Positions 48,701 to 55,137 of a stretch of 64,000 bases of DNA are shown in pieces. A program made the position numbers and the translations under genes. Under the pieces are notes generated by a model. The model was not told the DNA's origin and did not search any database. It saw nothing but the letters and a program-made list of their open reading frames with translations. The DNA is from CAIXSC01 sp046349935 (GTDB lineage: Bacteria > Planctomycetota > Planctomycetia > Pirellulales > Pirellulaceae), in contig JAXMBK010000010.1 in the NCBI GenBank assembly GCA_046349935.1, positions 310,001 through 374,000 on the forward strand, in the 5' to 3' direction. The number at the start of each line of letters is the position of its first letter. Position 1 is the first letter of the stretch.

Positions 48701-50886
48701 TGCTGGACGCCAATGAGCTGGATGAGGCGTGGACGGTTGCTTGTCAGGCGACCGACCGCTTTCCGCTGCTGCCCCGGCTGTGGTTGGACCGCGCTGATGT
48801 TTGTCGCGCACGACTTGATTGGACCCGGGAACGCGAAGCGCTCGAGAACGCGCATCGGATCAATCCGTCGTGGAGCGTCACGGTGCGGCGGTTGTGCGAG
48901 TCGTTCAATCAACAGGGCGAGTACGATCGGTCGCTGGCCCTGCTCACCGCCGCCGTGACGCGTCAACCCAACGACGCCACGACCCGCACGCTCCTTGCGG
49001 AAACTCGCTGGCGAATCGGCGACAAGCAGGCGGCTGTGGAGGCGGTGCGCGAGGCGGTGAAGGTGGATCCGGGCTTGAGTCGCGGGTGGGATCTCTTGCA
49101 GCGCTGGACCGACGCGCTGCAAACCCCGGAAGTGCCGCGACAGACGGCTCGCGCGTTGACGGAGTCGCACCCCGGCGACGCACGCGGCTGGCTGGCGCTC
49201 GCGCGCATGCTGGATCAGCGCAGCGAAGTCGACGAGCGGCTGGCGGCTTACGATCGGGCGATCGAGTTGGGACCTCGGAATGCGGACGCATACGATCAGA
49301 AGGCGGAGACGCTGGCGTTCGTGGGTCGCTATGACGAAGCCGTCGCGACGTGCCGTCCGCCTGTGTTCGGCGCGCATCCGCCGACCTCGCTGCGCGGCCG
49401 CGAAGCGTGGATCGAGTCGGAACGGGGCGAATTGAAGACGGCCATCGAACGGATGCGCGCGGTGCTGGAGGAAGAGCCGTTCTACTATTGGGGCTGGTCG
49501 CGCATGGCCGACTGGAGTCAGGCGGTCGACGACATGCCGGGCTACCTGCAAGCGGCGCAGTGGATGGTTCGCTTGAGCCCGCAATACGAAGTCAGCATCG
49601 GGTATTTGGGCGAAGCCCTGCAGTTGAACGGCGACCGCGACGGCGCTCGGGAAGCCTACGCTCGGGCATTCGAACTCAATCCGCGGTATGAATTCGCGGG
49701 GACGCAGCTGTTCGATCTGCTGCTGGAGGATGGAGCGCTGGAAGAAGCGGGCGCGGCGCTGGAACGGTTGTTGATGTTCAACCCGGGGCCGCTCACGTCG
49801 GCCCGCGGCGCGAAGTTGGCGGCGAAACGCGGCGATCAGGCGACGGCGCTGGAACACTTGGCGTACGTTGCAACGCAACCTCACGCCAATTCATGGCCTG
49901 TGGAGACGGCGTTCGAGGCGTGTGAGGAGGCCGGCTGGAAGTCGGAAGCGGCCGGCCGCCTGCAGCAGCTAGTGCTGGACGACGCCCCCGTCGCCGCCGC
50001 GGCTGAAAAGTGGGTCGAGCTGCTGGTGGAGTCGGCGGGAGCGGGCGCACTGAACGGCGCACCAGGCGGCGCACTGAACGGCGCGGCGACGACGAGGGTC
50101 GCCGACGAGATCGCCCGTTTGGCGCGGCGCGCGGCGACGCTGCCGACGGTCGACGAAGCGACGTTGTCGATCGAAGAAAGCGCCGCGCGGGAGCGCGTGA
50201 TCGAGGCGCCGCGGTCGGCGCTGCGCGCCTACTTGCACAACCTCATTGAACGGAAGGCGGTCGAGGAACTGCGGCGCGTGGTCCAACGGCATGACGCGTG
50301 GCTGCGTTCCGACCCGCAATGCTGGGGGCTCGTCGGCTGGGCGTTCACCTCGTTGCGCAAGTACGGCGACGCGGCCGAATGGATGCGCGATTGGCAACAG
50401 CGGACCGACAGCTTCCCCTGGGCGATGGTCAACGCGGCCGAGGGATTTCGAAACACGGATCGCGAGTCGATTGGGGCGGCCTGCAATCAGTTCGCCCTTA
50501 CGTTGCCGCCGTCGAACGGCATTCACTTGCATCACCTGTGGCTCGCCAGCGACGCGATCGCAGCGCGCGACGTCCAGACGACGGAGCAGCGGTTGGAGCA
50601 GGCGGAGGAGGCGGCGCGCGGCGAGCGGCTGGACGCCGACTACGGGTTCTTGCGATTCCTGATCGACGCGCTAGTCTCGATGGAAAAGTCGCCGCCAGGA
50701 CGCGGCGCCGCCCTCTTCCAGACGCTGGCCGGCCCCCTGACCCAAGCGCGGATGGAGTATGCGCCGTTTGCGGAAGAGCCAGCCCGTCAAAGACTGTTTC
50801 GGCTCGCCCTTCGCCGGCTTGCCAAATTGGGCGGTCTCAAGGGGTGGTGCTGGTATGCCTACTGGCGCATCCGCAGCCGACCCTAA
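45766..50886 (+). CDS. Giant TPR protein with embedded C39-like peptidase domain
   Basis: About 1706 aa, no signal peptide or TM helix, so cytoplasmic. Most of it is tetratricopeptide-like helical repeats (KTDPDNPWVKVSWAAVRERE, AYDRAIELGPRNADAYDQKA, AYARAFELNPRYEFAG). Between the first TPR block and the rest (about residues 298-440) is a papain-like C39-type peptidase: Q310 and C315 in RQHHATCAP, H392 in GNSHLQAIIGY and D410 in IRDPYW, a complete set. C39 domains normally sit at the N-terminus of bacteriocin exporters and cut Gly-Gly leaders. Here the domain is free-standing within a scaffold, so substrate and role are unknown. Low-complexity GAGALNGAPGGALNGAA occurs near residue 1430. Confidence 0.88.
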   Translation: MEATKILAQVRDLYDRGQYVAAYETGRQAWGAPSSWPGTDARILAVRVAANCGAPRLADWLVRLAYREAPDHSEARYYEGRRVGRRRGPYEGLRWMRRHGDLPASASADIRASWYTLGAEHASMLRDFDEAELWMHLAEKTDPDNPWVKVSWAAVREREDRYDEAVATLRTALEMRPWYRPAVQSLAHLLSVGSQEDEAIELLQQAAERLQCYSIHAQLLSLYLERKQYDQALAALNEVERLVVLGEKPLPQWFAANRSEIMYFLGDIPASIQFARQSDSKYWKAIADRLEDPAYAAAQVRLLDVGFVRQHHATCAPATLSALSRFWGMPADHLQVADEICYNGTSSFSERKWATDHGWVAREFSVTEESAQALIDRGIPFTFTTVDPGNSHLQAIIGYDGRRGTLVIRDPYWRSLGEGLAKQLLERYQASGPRGMAMAPIGRSSELDSLELPDAPLWDRLHAFDHALVEHRREEAMQAYEQLRQAAAEHRLTYEARRRLAIYDGNATEHLAAVEWLVQAYPNDQRLEYERLALLRNQGRRDERLATYERLCVKSETHPIFWQQYANELRVDARRWDEAIVLLRRAIRRWPSEASNYATLAHLYWDQRRFADALDLHRFATCLGDKDEQFVMSYFAAADWFKQTDEALRLLRNRFERFGKKSSDPARSLVAAYLQLDRYGEALQTIEEALTLRPDDGELQLYAADVLTSASAENLPRARELVEAAKNNAPRSSWLRSAARLAASEDRSADALSLWREALALSPLAMDAHTAVARLLYSLEGDQAAQQHLREACTRFPNHIPLHELWVEWIRDEPPEVREPIIRRLIDVSGDNAWARRELAFLLASQQRDEEAWAESEIAGRLEPTAPSQFLLHARLLRNRGDHAAAKVELRRAIEASVDNDSALAAWLDLCETIAERRAVIDFFQSQLQTQVTFGDGLLALRERASDTLEADELLGRLREALAHRPDLWHAWSALVLQLLDANELDEAWTVACQATDRFPLLPRLWLDRADVCRARLDWTREREALENAHRINPSWSVTVRRLCESFNQQGEYDRSLALLTAAVTRQPNDATTRTLLAETRWRIGDKQAAVEAVREAVKVDPGLSRGWDLLQRWTDALQTPEVPRQTARALTESHPGDARGWLALARMLDQRSEVDERLAAYDRAIELGPRNADAYDQKAETLAFVGRYDEAVATCRPPVFGAHPPTSLRGREAWIESERGELKTAIERMRAVLEEEPFYYWGWSRMADWSQAVDDMPGYLQAAQWMVRLSPQYEVSIGYLGEALQLNGDRDGAREAYARAFELNPRYEFAGTQLFDLLLEDGALEEAGAALERLLMFNPGPLTSARGAKLAAKRGDQATALEHLAYVATQPHANSWPVETAFEACEEAGWKSEAAGRLQQLVLDDAPVAAAAEKWVELLVESAGAGALNGAPGGALNGAATTRVADEIARLARRAATLPTVDEATLSIEESAARERVIEAPRSALRAYLHNLIERKAVEELRRVVQRHDAWLRSDPQCWGLVGWAFTSLRKYGDAAEWMRDWQQRTDSFPWAMVNAAEGFRNTDRESIGAACNQFALTLPPSNGIHLHHLWLASDAIAARDVQTTEQRLEQAEEAARGERLDADYGFLRFLIDALVSMEKSPPGRGAALFQTLAGPLTQARMEYAPFAEEPARQRLFRLALRRLAKLGGLKGWCWYAYWRIRSRP

Positions 50887-50927
50887 GACGTCTGGCCTGC
50901 GTAAAGACAGGTAGAGGGAGGTGTGCC

Positions 50928-51032
50928 ATGACTCACACCATGGGGTATCACGAGATCGTGTTCTTTGTGCTGGTAACGATTCTGGCAGTGGTGCTGTGGG
51001 CGCTAGCGGTGACGCCGGTCGGAGGCAGCTAA
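50928..51032 (+). CDS. 34-residue single-helix membrane peptide
   Basis: MTHTMGYHEIVFFVLVTILA then VVLWALAVTPVGGS. One hydrophobic helix (about 9-28) makes up most of the peptide. A strong ribosome site (GAGGGAGG) lies about 6 bases before the ATG, which is the main evidence that it is translated. It sits 41 bases beyond the TPR gene stop. Function is unknown; the layout is that of small regulatory or complex-stabilising membrane peptides. Confidence 0.6.
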   Translation: MTHTMGYHEIVFFVLVTILAVVLWALAVTPVGGS

Positions 51033-51218
51033 GTCGCCTGATTCGTAACCTTAACAAGAGCAGGAAGTTAGCGTCCCGGATGTCGCTTTCGATGCCAGTC
51101 GTTAGCGTCGACGTATTTCGCCCAACTTGCCAATGATGGGTTGTAAGCCATAATTTACGACCGTCGTTAGGGATGAAGTTTGTTTCCAGGTTGGACGGGG
51201 TTTCGGAGGGAGACTTCC

Positions 51219-51398
51219 ATGCGTACATGGTGTTTGGTCGCGTTGTTGGTCCTGTCGGCGATGCCGGCGGCGGCGCGTGCGGAGCGGACGGCGTCGGGCG
51301 GCAATATTGTGCATTCGCGTCGCGCGGCGGTGGTGGCGCACCGGATGGTGCCGCCGTTCTACGGTCGCCACGTTTACCAAGGGCGTTCTCGCCGGTAA
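51219..51398 (+). CDS. Small exported protein (59 aa)
   Basis: MRTWCLVALLVLSAMPAAARA is a clear signal peptide with an AxA cleavage site; the mature part (about 38 residues) is basic and contains no known motif. GGAGG lies about 9 bases before the ATG. No close neighbour explains its role. The 186 bases before it (51033-51218) show no gene. Confidence 0.6.
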   Translation: MRTWCLVALLVLSAMPAAARAERTASGGNIVHSRRAAVVAHRMVPPFYGRHVYQGRSRR

Positions 51399-51438
51399 CA
51401 TTGCGTCCGTTTCGTGCCTCGAGAAAAGGCGGACGCAA

Positions 51439-51924
51439 ATGGGGGCATCCTGGCAGGCGCCGTATAAAGTCGGGGACATCGCGGTTCAAGCGATACCGGA
51501 AGACGAGCGGCTGTGGGTGCCGCAGGCGCCGAACGTCTGGTTCCGGCCGTTGTGGTTCAACACGGTGACGGGCGAGTGGGTGAATTTGCTGCGAGTGCGC
51601 CGCGCGGGGATGCTCAGCCGACACTTGCACCCTGCGCCCGTGCATGGGTACGTGATCAAGGGATCTTGGCGGTACCTGGAGCACGATTGGGTGGCTCGAG
51701 CCGGCATGTATGTCTTTGAGCCGCCGGGGGAGATCCATACGTTGGTCGTGGACGACGACGACGAAATGATCACCCTCTTCCATGTGTGCGCGGCGCTCAT
51801 CTATTTTGACGATGAATTGCGACCGTGTGGGCACGACGACGTCCACACCAAGATCGCACTCTGCCGCAAGCATTACGCGGCGAATGGATTGGGCGAGTCG
51901 TTCGTCGAGCAGTTCATCCGCTAG
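51439..51924 (+). CDS. Cupin, 2,4'-dihydroxyacetophenone dioxygenase-like
   Basis: A 161-aa single-domain cupin. Metal ligands can be seen in LSRHLHPAPVHGYVIKGSWRYLEHDW and in EPPGEIHTLVVDDDDEMITLFHV (His, Glu and His). The combination WVPQAPNVWFRPLWFNTVTGEWVNLLRVRRAG matches the DHAP-dioxygenase-like family, whose best known member cleaves a C-C bond in an aromatic ketone; many homologues have unknown substrates. AAGGCGG precedes the ATG. It could be cotranscribed with the oxidoreductase that follows 144 bases later. Confidence 0.82.
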   Translation: MGASWQAPYKVGDIAVQAIPEDERLWVPQAPNVWFRPLWFNTVTGEWVNLLRVRRAGMLSRHLHPAPVHGYVIKGSWRYLEHDWVARAGMYVFEPPGEIHTLVVDDDDEMITLFHVCAALIYFDDELRPCGHDDVHTKIALCRKHYAANGLGESFVEQFIR

Positions 51925-52068
51925 CGGCGGGGACTTGCGGACGGGCGGGGCCGACCCAAGAATGGGGCCTTCTTCGACAGCCCGCATGACATTTGTCGCC
52001 CCGGGAACGCGGTTTTTTGCGTTCGGAGGCGCGAGGCGGTAAGCGTTTCAACCTAGGAGAGTCCAGCG

Positions 52069-53181
52069 ATGGGAAAACCGGCCAATGTGGCGATGATCGG
52101 CTTGGGGTTCGGCGCCGAGTTTATTCCGATTTATCAGGCGCATCCGGACGCGAACGTGTATGCGATCTGCCAGCGCAATGTCGACAAGATGAACGAGATC
52201 GGCAATCGCTTCGGCATTGAAAAGCGTTACACGCAGTTCAGCGACGTGCTGAAGGATCCCAACGTCGATTTCGTCCACATCAACAGTCCAATCCCTGACC
52301 ACGCCTGGATGTCGATGGAAGCTCTGAAGGCGGGCAAGCACGTCATGTGCACCGTGCCGATGGCGACGACGATCGACGAGTGCCGTCAGATCTGCGAGCT
52401 GGTGAAGAAGACGGGGCTGAAGTACATGATGGCCGAGACGGTCGTGTACAGCCGCGAGTTCTTGTTCATTAAGGATATGTACGAGAAGGGCGAACTGGGG
52501 AAGATTCAGCACTTGGCGGCGTCGCACCCGCAAGACATGGACGGCTGGCCTGCCTATTGGGAAAAGATGATCCCGATGCACTACGCGACGCACGTCGTCA
52601 GCCCCTGCTTGGGGTTGGTGAACGGCCGCGCCGAGTATGTGTCGTGTTTCGGCTCGGGAACGGTTCGCGACGATATTCAGCAGAAGTCGGGGAACAAGTT
52701 CGCCGTCGAAACGTGTCACATCAAGATCAAGGACATGGACTTGGTCGCCCACATTTGGCGATTCCTGTACGACGTCGCTCGGCAATATCGCGAAAGCTTC
52801 GACGTGTACGGAACGAAGAAGAGCTTCGAGTGGACGTTGGTGGAAAACGAGCCGCACGTGATTCACACGGCGAAGAAGCCCGAGCCGGAGATTGCATCGA
52901 AGATCGAAGTGCCCGACTTCGCTCATCTGCTGCCGGAACCGATTCGCAAGTTTACTCGGTCGATTCAAGACGCCGACCACTTGTCGTTCATTCAGGGCGG
53001 CGGGCACGGCGGTTCGCACCCGCACTTGGTGAACGAGTTTGTGAGCGCCTTGCGCGATAATCGCGACCCGTGGCCGAATGCCGTGCAGTCGGCCAACTGG
53101 ACCTGCGTCGGCATCTGCGCTCACGAATCGGCGCTCCAAGGCGGCCAGATCGTGCGCCTGCCCGACTTTACGCTCGAGTAA
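52069..53181 (+). CDS. Gfo/Idh/MocA-family oxidoreductase, EKP motif altered
   Basis: A 370-aa protein: N-terminal Rossmann fold (NVAMIGLGFGAEFIPIYQAHP) and C-terminal alpha/beta domain. The usual EKP loop reads C-T-V-P-M-A, so the lysine that helps catalysis and cofactor binding in the family is absent; the downstream histidine stretch (KMIPMHYATHVVSP) is present. AGGAGAG precedes the ATG. Many planctomycete genomes hold numerous paralogues acting on sugars; which substrate applies here, or whether it is catalytic, is unknown. Confidence 0.88.
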   Translation: MGKPANVAMIGLGFGAEFIPIYQAHPDANVYAICQRNVDKMNEIGNRFGIEKRYTQFSDVLKDPNVDFVHINSPIPDHAWMSMEALKAGKHVMCTVPMATTIDECRQICELVKKTGLKYMMAETVVYSREFLFIKDMYEKGELGKIQHLAASHPQDMDGWPAYWEKMIPMHYATHVVSPCLGLVNGRAEYVSCFGSGTVRDDIQQKSGNKFAVETCHIKIKDMDLVAHIWRFLYDVARQYRESFDVYGTKKSFEWTLVENEPHVIHTAKKPEPEIASKIEVPDFAHLLPEPIRKFTRSIQDADHLSFIQGGGHGGSHPHLVNEFVSALRDNRDPWPNAVQSANWTCVGICAHESALQGGQIVRLPDFTLE

Positions 53182-53188
53182 CCCGCCG

Positions 53189-53563
53189 ATGGCCAAGAAG
53201 TCGCGCCCGACGCACGCTCCGCTCGCCCCACGCGCCAAGGTTTGGATCGAGTGCGACGGGGAGTATGTGTTCGGGCACGGCATCTGCCAGATCTTGGAGG
53301 CGGTGGAGCGGACGGGCAATATCAAGCACGCCGCCGAACAGCTCGACAAGAGCTACCGGTACGTCTGGAGCCGCATTAAGGAAGCGGAGCGCGCGTTAGG
53401 CCGGTCGTTGGTCGAAGCGCGCGTCGGCGGCGCCGACGCCCAACGCAGCACCCTCACGCCGCTCGCCCAACAGCTCATGGCTCAGTTCCGCGCCTTGCGC
53501 ACCCGCGTGCTCGAGGTCGTCGAACAAGAATTCCCGCGCTGTTTTGCAGCGCGGGAAGGATAG
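53189..53563 (+). CDS. ModE-like winged-helix protein (N-terminal domain only)
   Basis: A 124-aa DNA-binding protein. WIECDGEYVFGHGICQILEAVERTGNIKHAAEQLDKSYRYVWSRIKEAERALGRSLVEARVGG is a LysR/ModE-type winged helix with the ModE HTH; the C-terminal molybdate-binding (MOP/TOBE) domain of ModE is missing, so it cannot sense molybdate by that route. The frame open to 53078 is shadow within the oxidoreductase gene. It starts 7 bases after that gene's stop and ends with TAG carried by the family B palindrome. Confidence 0.85.
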   Translation: MAKKSRPTHAPLAPRAKVWIECDGEYVFGHGICQILEAVERTGNIKHAAEQLDKSYRYVWSRIKEAERALGRSLVEARVGGADAQRSTLTPLAQQLMAQFRALRTRVLEVVEQEFPRCFAAREG

Positions 53564-53614
53564 TCGTGGACCGCTCCGCGGTCCAACGTTGGACCGCGGA
53601 GCGGTCCACGACTA
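53561..53614. repeat. Perfect 54-bp palindrome, family B
   Basis: Two 27-base arms, TAGTCGTGGACCGCTCCGCG plus GTCCAAC, joined without spacer to the exact complement. Each arm has an inner stem GGACCGC/GCGGTCC with a TCC loop. The left TAG is the ModE-like stop. As RNA it could form an extended hairpin that ends or stabilises the transcript; no U-tract follows. Confidence 0.95.
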
Positions 53615-53650
53615 TCGACGCCTGTCCAATCCCTCGGAGCTAATGTCGCG

Positions 53651-54337
53651 ATGAACATTTCTTGGTGTCCCCGCGATGCGTCGCTTGCCGCTCACAGCCG
53701 ACTTGCGATCGGCGCTCGAACCGATTCCGGCGCGGGAGTTTGGGAATTCCTGGTGCTGCTGGCGACGGGCGCGGCCGCGATGGTGTTTTCGGACTTGGTG
53801 GAGTTCAAGCTGCGGATGCCGGGGCACGCGATCCTGCGCGCCGTCCCGCCCCTGGCGCTGGGACTGGCGCTGATTCCGCGGCGCGGCGGCGGCGTGATCA
53901 TGTCGGCGGGCGCGATCCTGGCTGCGATCGGCTTGCGCGGTTACGGCTTTGACACTGGGATGGGCGCCATCACCAGCGCCGCGGCGTTCGGGCCGCTCTG
54001 CGACCTCTTCGTCCGCTGGGCTCGCTCTGGTTGGCGTTTGTACCTCGCCATCGGGCTCGCCGGCCTCGCGACCAACCTAGCCGCCTTCGCCGTCCAAGGC
54101 GGTTCCAAATGGTTCGCCGCCAGTCAGCGCCTGGGCGGCGGAGGCGGAGGAGGCGGCGGCGGAGGCGGCGGAGGAGGAGGAGGAGGTGGTGGCGGAGGAG
54201 GAATGGGGGGCGGCGGCGGCCGGGACTTGGGCGAGTGGCTGTTTGTGGCCGTGTTCACCTATCCCTTGTTCGGATTGGTCGCCGGCTTTGTCAGCGCCGC
54301 GCTGTGGTTCCGCTGGCACGACGGCGATCACGCATGA
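53651..54337 (+). CDS. Membrane protein with 23-residue poly-glycine tract
   Basis: A 228-aa protein with about four hydrophobic segments (VWEFLVLLATGAAAMVF, VIMSAGAILAAIGL, LYLAIGLAGLATNLAAFAV, LFVAVFTYPLFGLVAGFVSAALWF). Between the third and fourth lies a loop of 23 glycines, one Met and five more glycines, encoded by mixed GGC/GGA/GGT codons, so it is not a simple trinucleotide run. The stop overlaps the next start (ATGA). No family is recognised; the number and spacing of helices do not point to a known transporter. Confidence 0.7.
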   Translation: MNISWCPRDASLAAHSRLAIGARTDSGAGVWEFLVLLATGAAAMVFSDLVEFKLRMPGHAILRAVPPLALGLALIPRRGGGVIMSAGAILAAIGLRGYGFDTGMGAITSAAAFGPLCDLFVRWARSGWRLYLAIGLAGLATNLAAFAVQGGSKWFAASQRLGGGGGGGGGGGGGGGGGGGGGGGMGGGGGRDLGEWLFVAVFTYPLFGLVAGFVSAALWFRWHDGDHA

Positions 54338-55053
54338 TCTACGTCGGGATCGACGATACGGATACGCTGGAGACGCGCGGCACGAATCAATTGGCTCGTG
54401 CGCTCGTGCAGCAAGTTCGTCCCTGGTACGTCTGTCGCAGCATCGTCCGCCATCAATTGTTGTTCGACCCTCGAGTGCCCTACACGTCGAAAAACGGGTC
54501 GGCGTCATTGCTGTTTCAGTTGATCGACGACCGAGCCGTGGAAGACTCCGACTTGGAGCGGCTGATCGAGTTGTTGCGTCGCGGGATGCTCGGCGACTTC
54601 ATCCCCGGCAGCGACCCGGGCTTGTGCGTGGCGCGGCGCGTGAGCGACGAGCTTGTCGAGTTCGGCCGTGAATGCCAGCGGCGCATCGTCGCTCAGGACG
54701 AAGCTCGCGAGACGGCGCGACGTGCGGGCGTGCACCTCGAGGGGCTTGGCGGAACCAATCAAGGCATCATCGGCGCGCTGGCCGCCGTCGGACTGATCTC
54801 GACCGGGGACGACGGCCGAGTGGTGCAAATGGGGGACTGGCCCGACGACCTGTCGGGCCCGACGCCGCTCGCCGCTCTACACGCGCGGGGCGTACACGTC
54901 TGGGACGAGTCGTCGGACTGCGAGTTGCTCGACCCCGCCGCCGTGATCGACGTCGGCAAACACCTTCGCCCCAACCTGCGCCGCCGCGCCTACACGCTCT
55001 TCGTCCGCCCCTCCCCTGCCCCTCCCAATTGGCGCGCCCAGAAGCGAGTGTGA
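54334..55053 (+). CDS. TiaS-like (tRNA-Ile2 agmatidine synthase N-terminal domain) protein
   Basis: A 239-aa protein. It opens MIYVGIDDTDTLETRGTNQLARAL, which matches the conserved IDDTDS-type beginning of archaeal TiaS, and continues SKNGSASLLFQL and GDFIPGSDPGLCVARRV. Archaeal TiaS is about 420 aa with further OB-fold and zinc domains; this one has only the first half. Bacteria normally use TilS instead, so the substrate is unlikely to be tRNA-Ile2 and the family link is inferred from the signature only. It is coupled to the membrane-protein gene by ATGA. Confidence 0.75.
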   Translation: MIYVGIDDTDTLETRGTNQLARALVQQVRPWYVCRSIVRHQLLFDPRVPYTSKNGSASLLFQLIDDRAVEDSDLERLIELLRRGMLGDFIPGSDPGLCVARRVSDELVEFGRECQRRIVAQDEARETARRAGVHLEGLGGTNQGIIGALAAVGLISTGDDGRVVQMGDWPDDLSGPTPLAALHARGVHVWDESSDCELLDPAAVIDVGKHLRPNLRRRAYTLFVRPSPAPPNWRAQKRV

Positions 55054-55058
55054 GATTT

Positions 55059-55137
55059 CCCTCACCCCTTCTTTCCCCCAACCCCTGTTTCCCCTCTCCC
55101 CAAGCGCAGCATGGGGAGAGGGGTCAGGGGTGAGGGG
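55059..55137. repeat. Family D hairpin element between convergent genes
   Basis: Inner arms CCCCTCTCCCC (55091-55101) and GGGGAGAGGGG (55113-55123), outer arms CCCTCACCCC (55059-55068) and GGGGTGAGGG (55127-55136). The minus-strand caspase-like gene runs into it: its last codons and TGA lie inside the element. A related hairpin occurs at 30308-30334. Confidence 0.88.
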
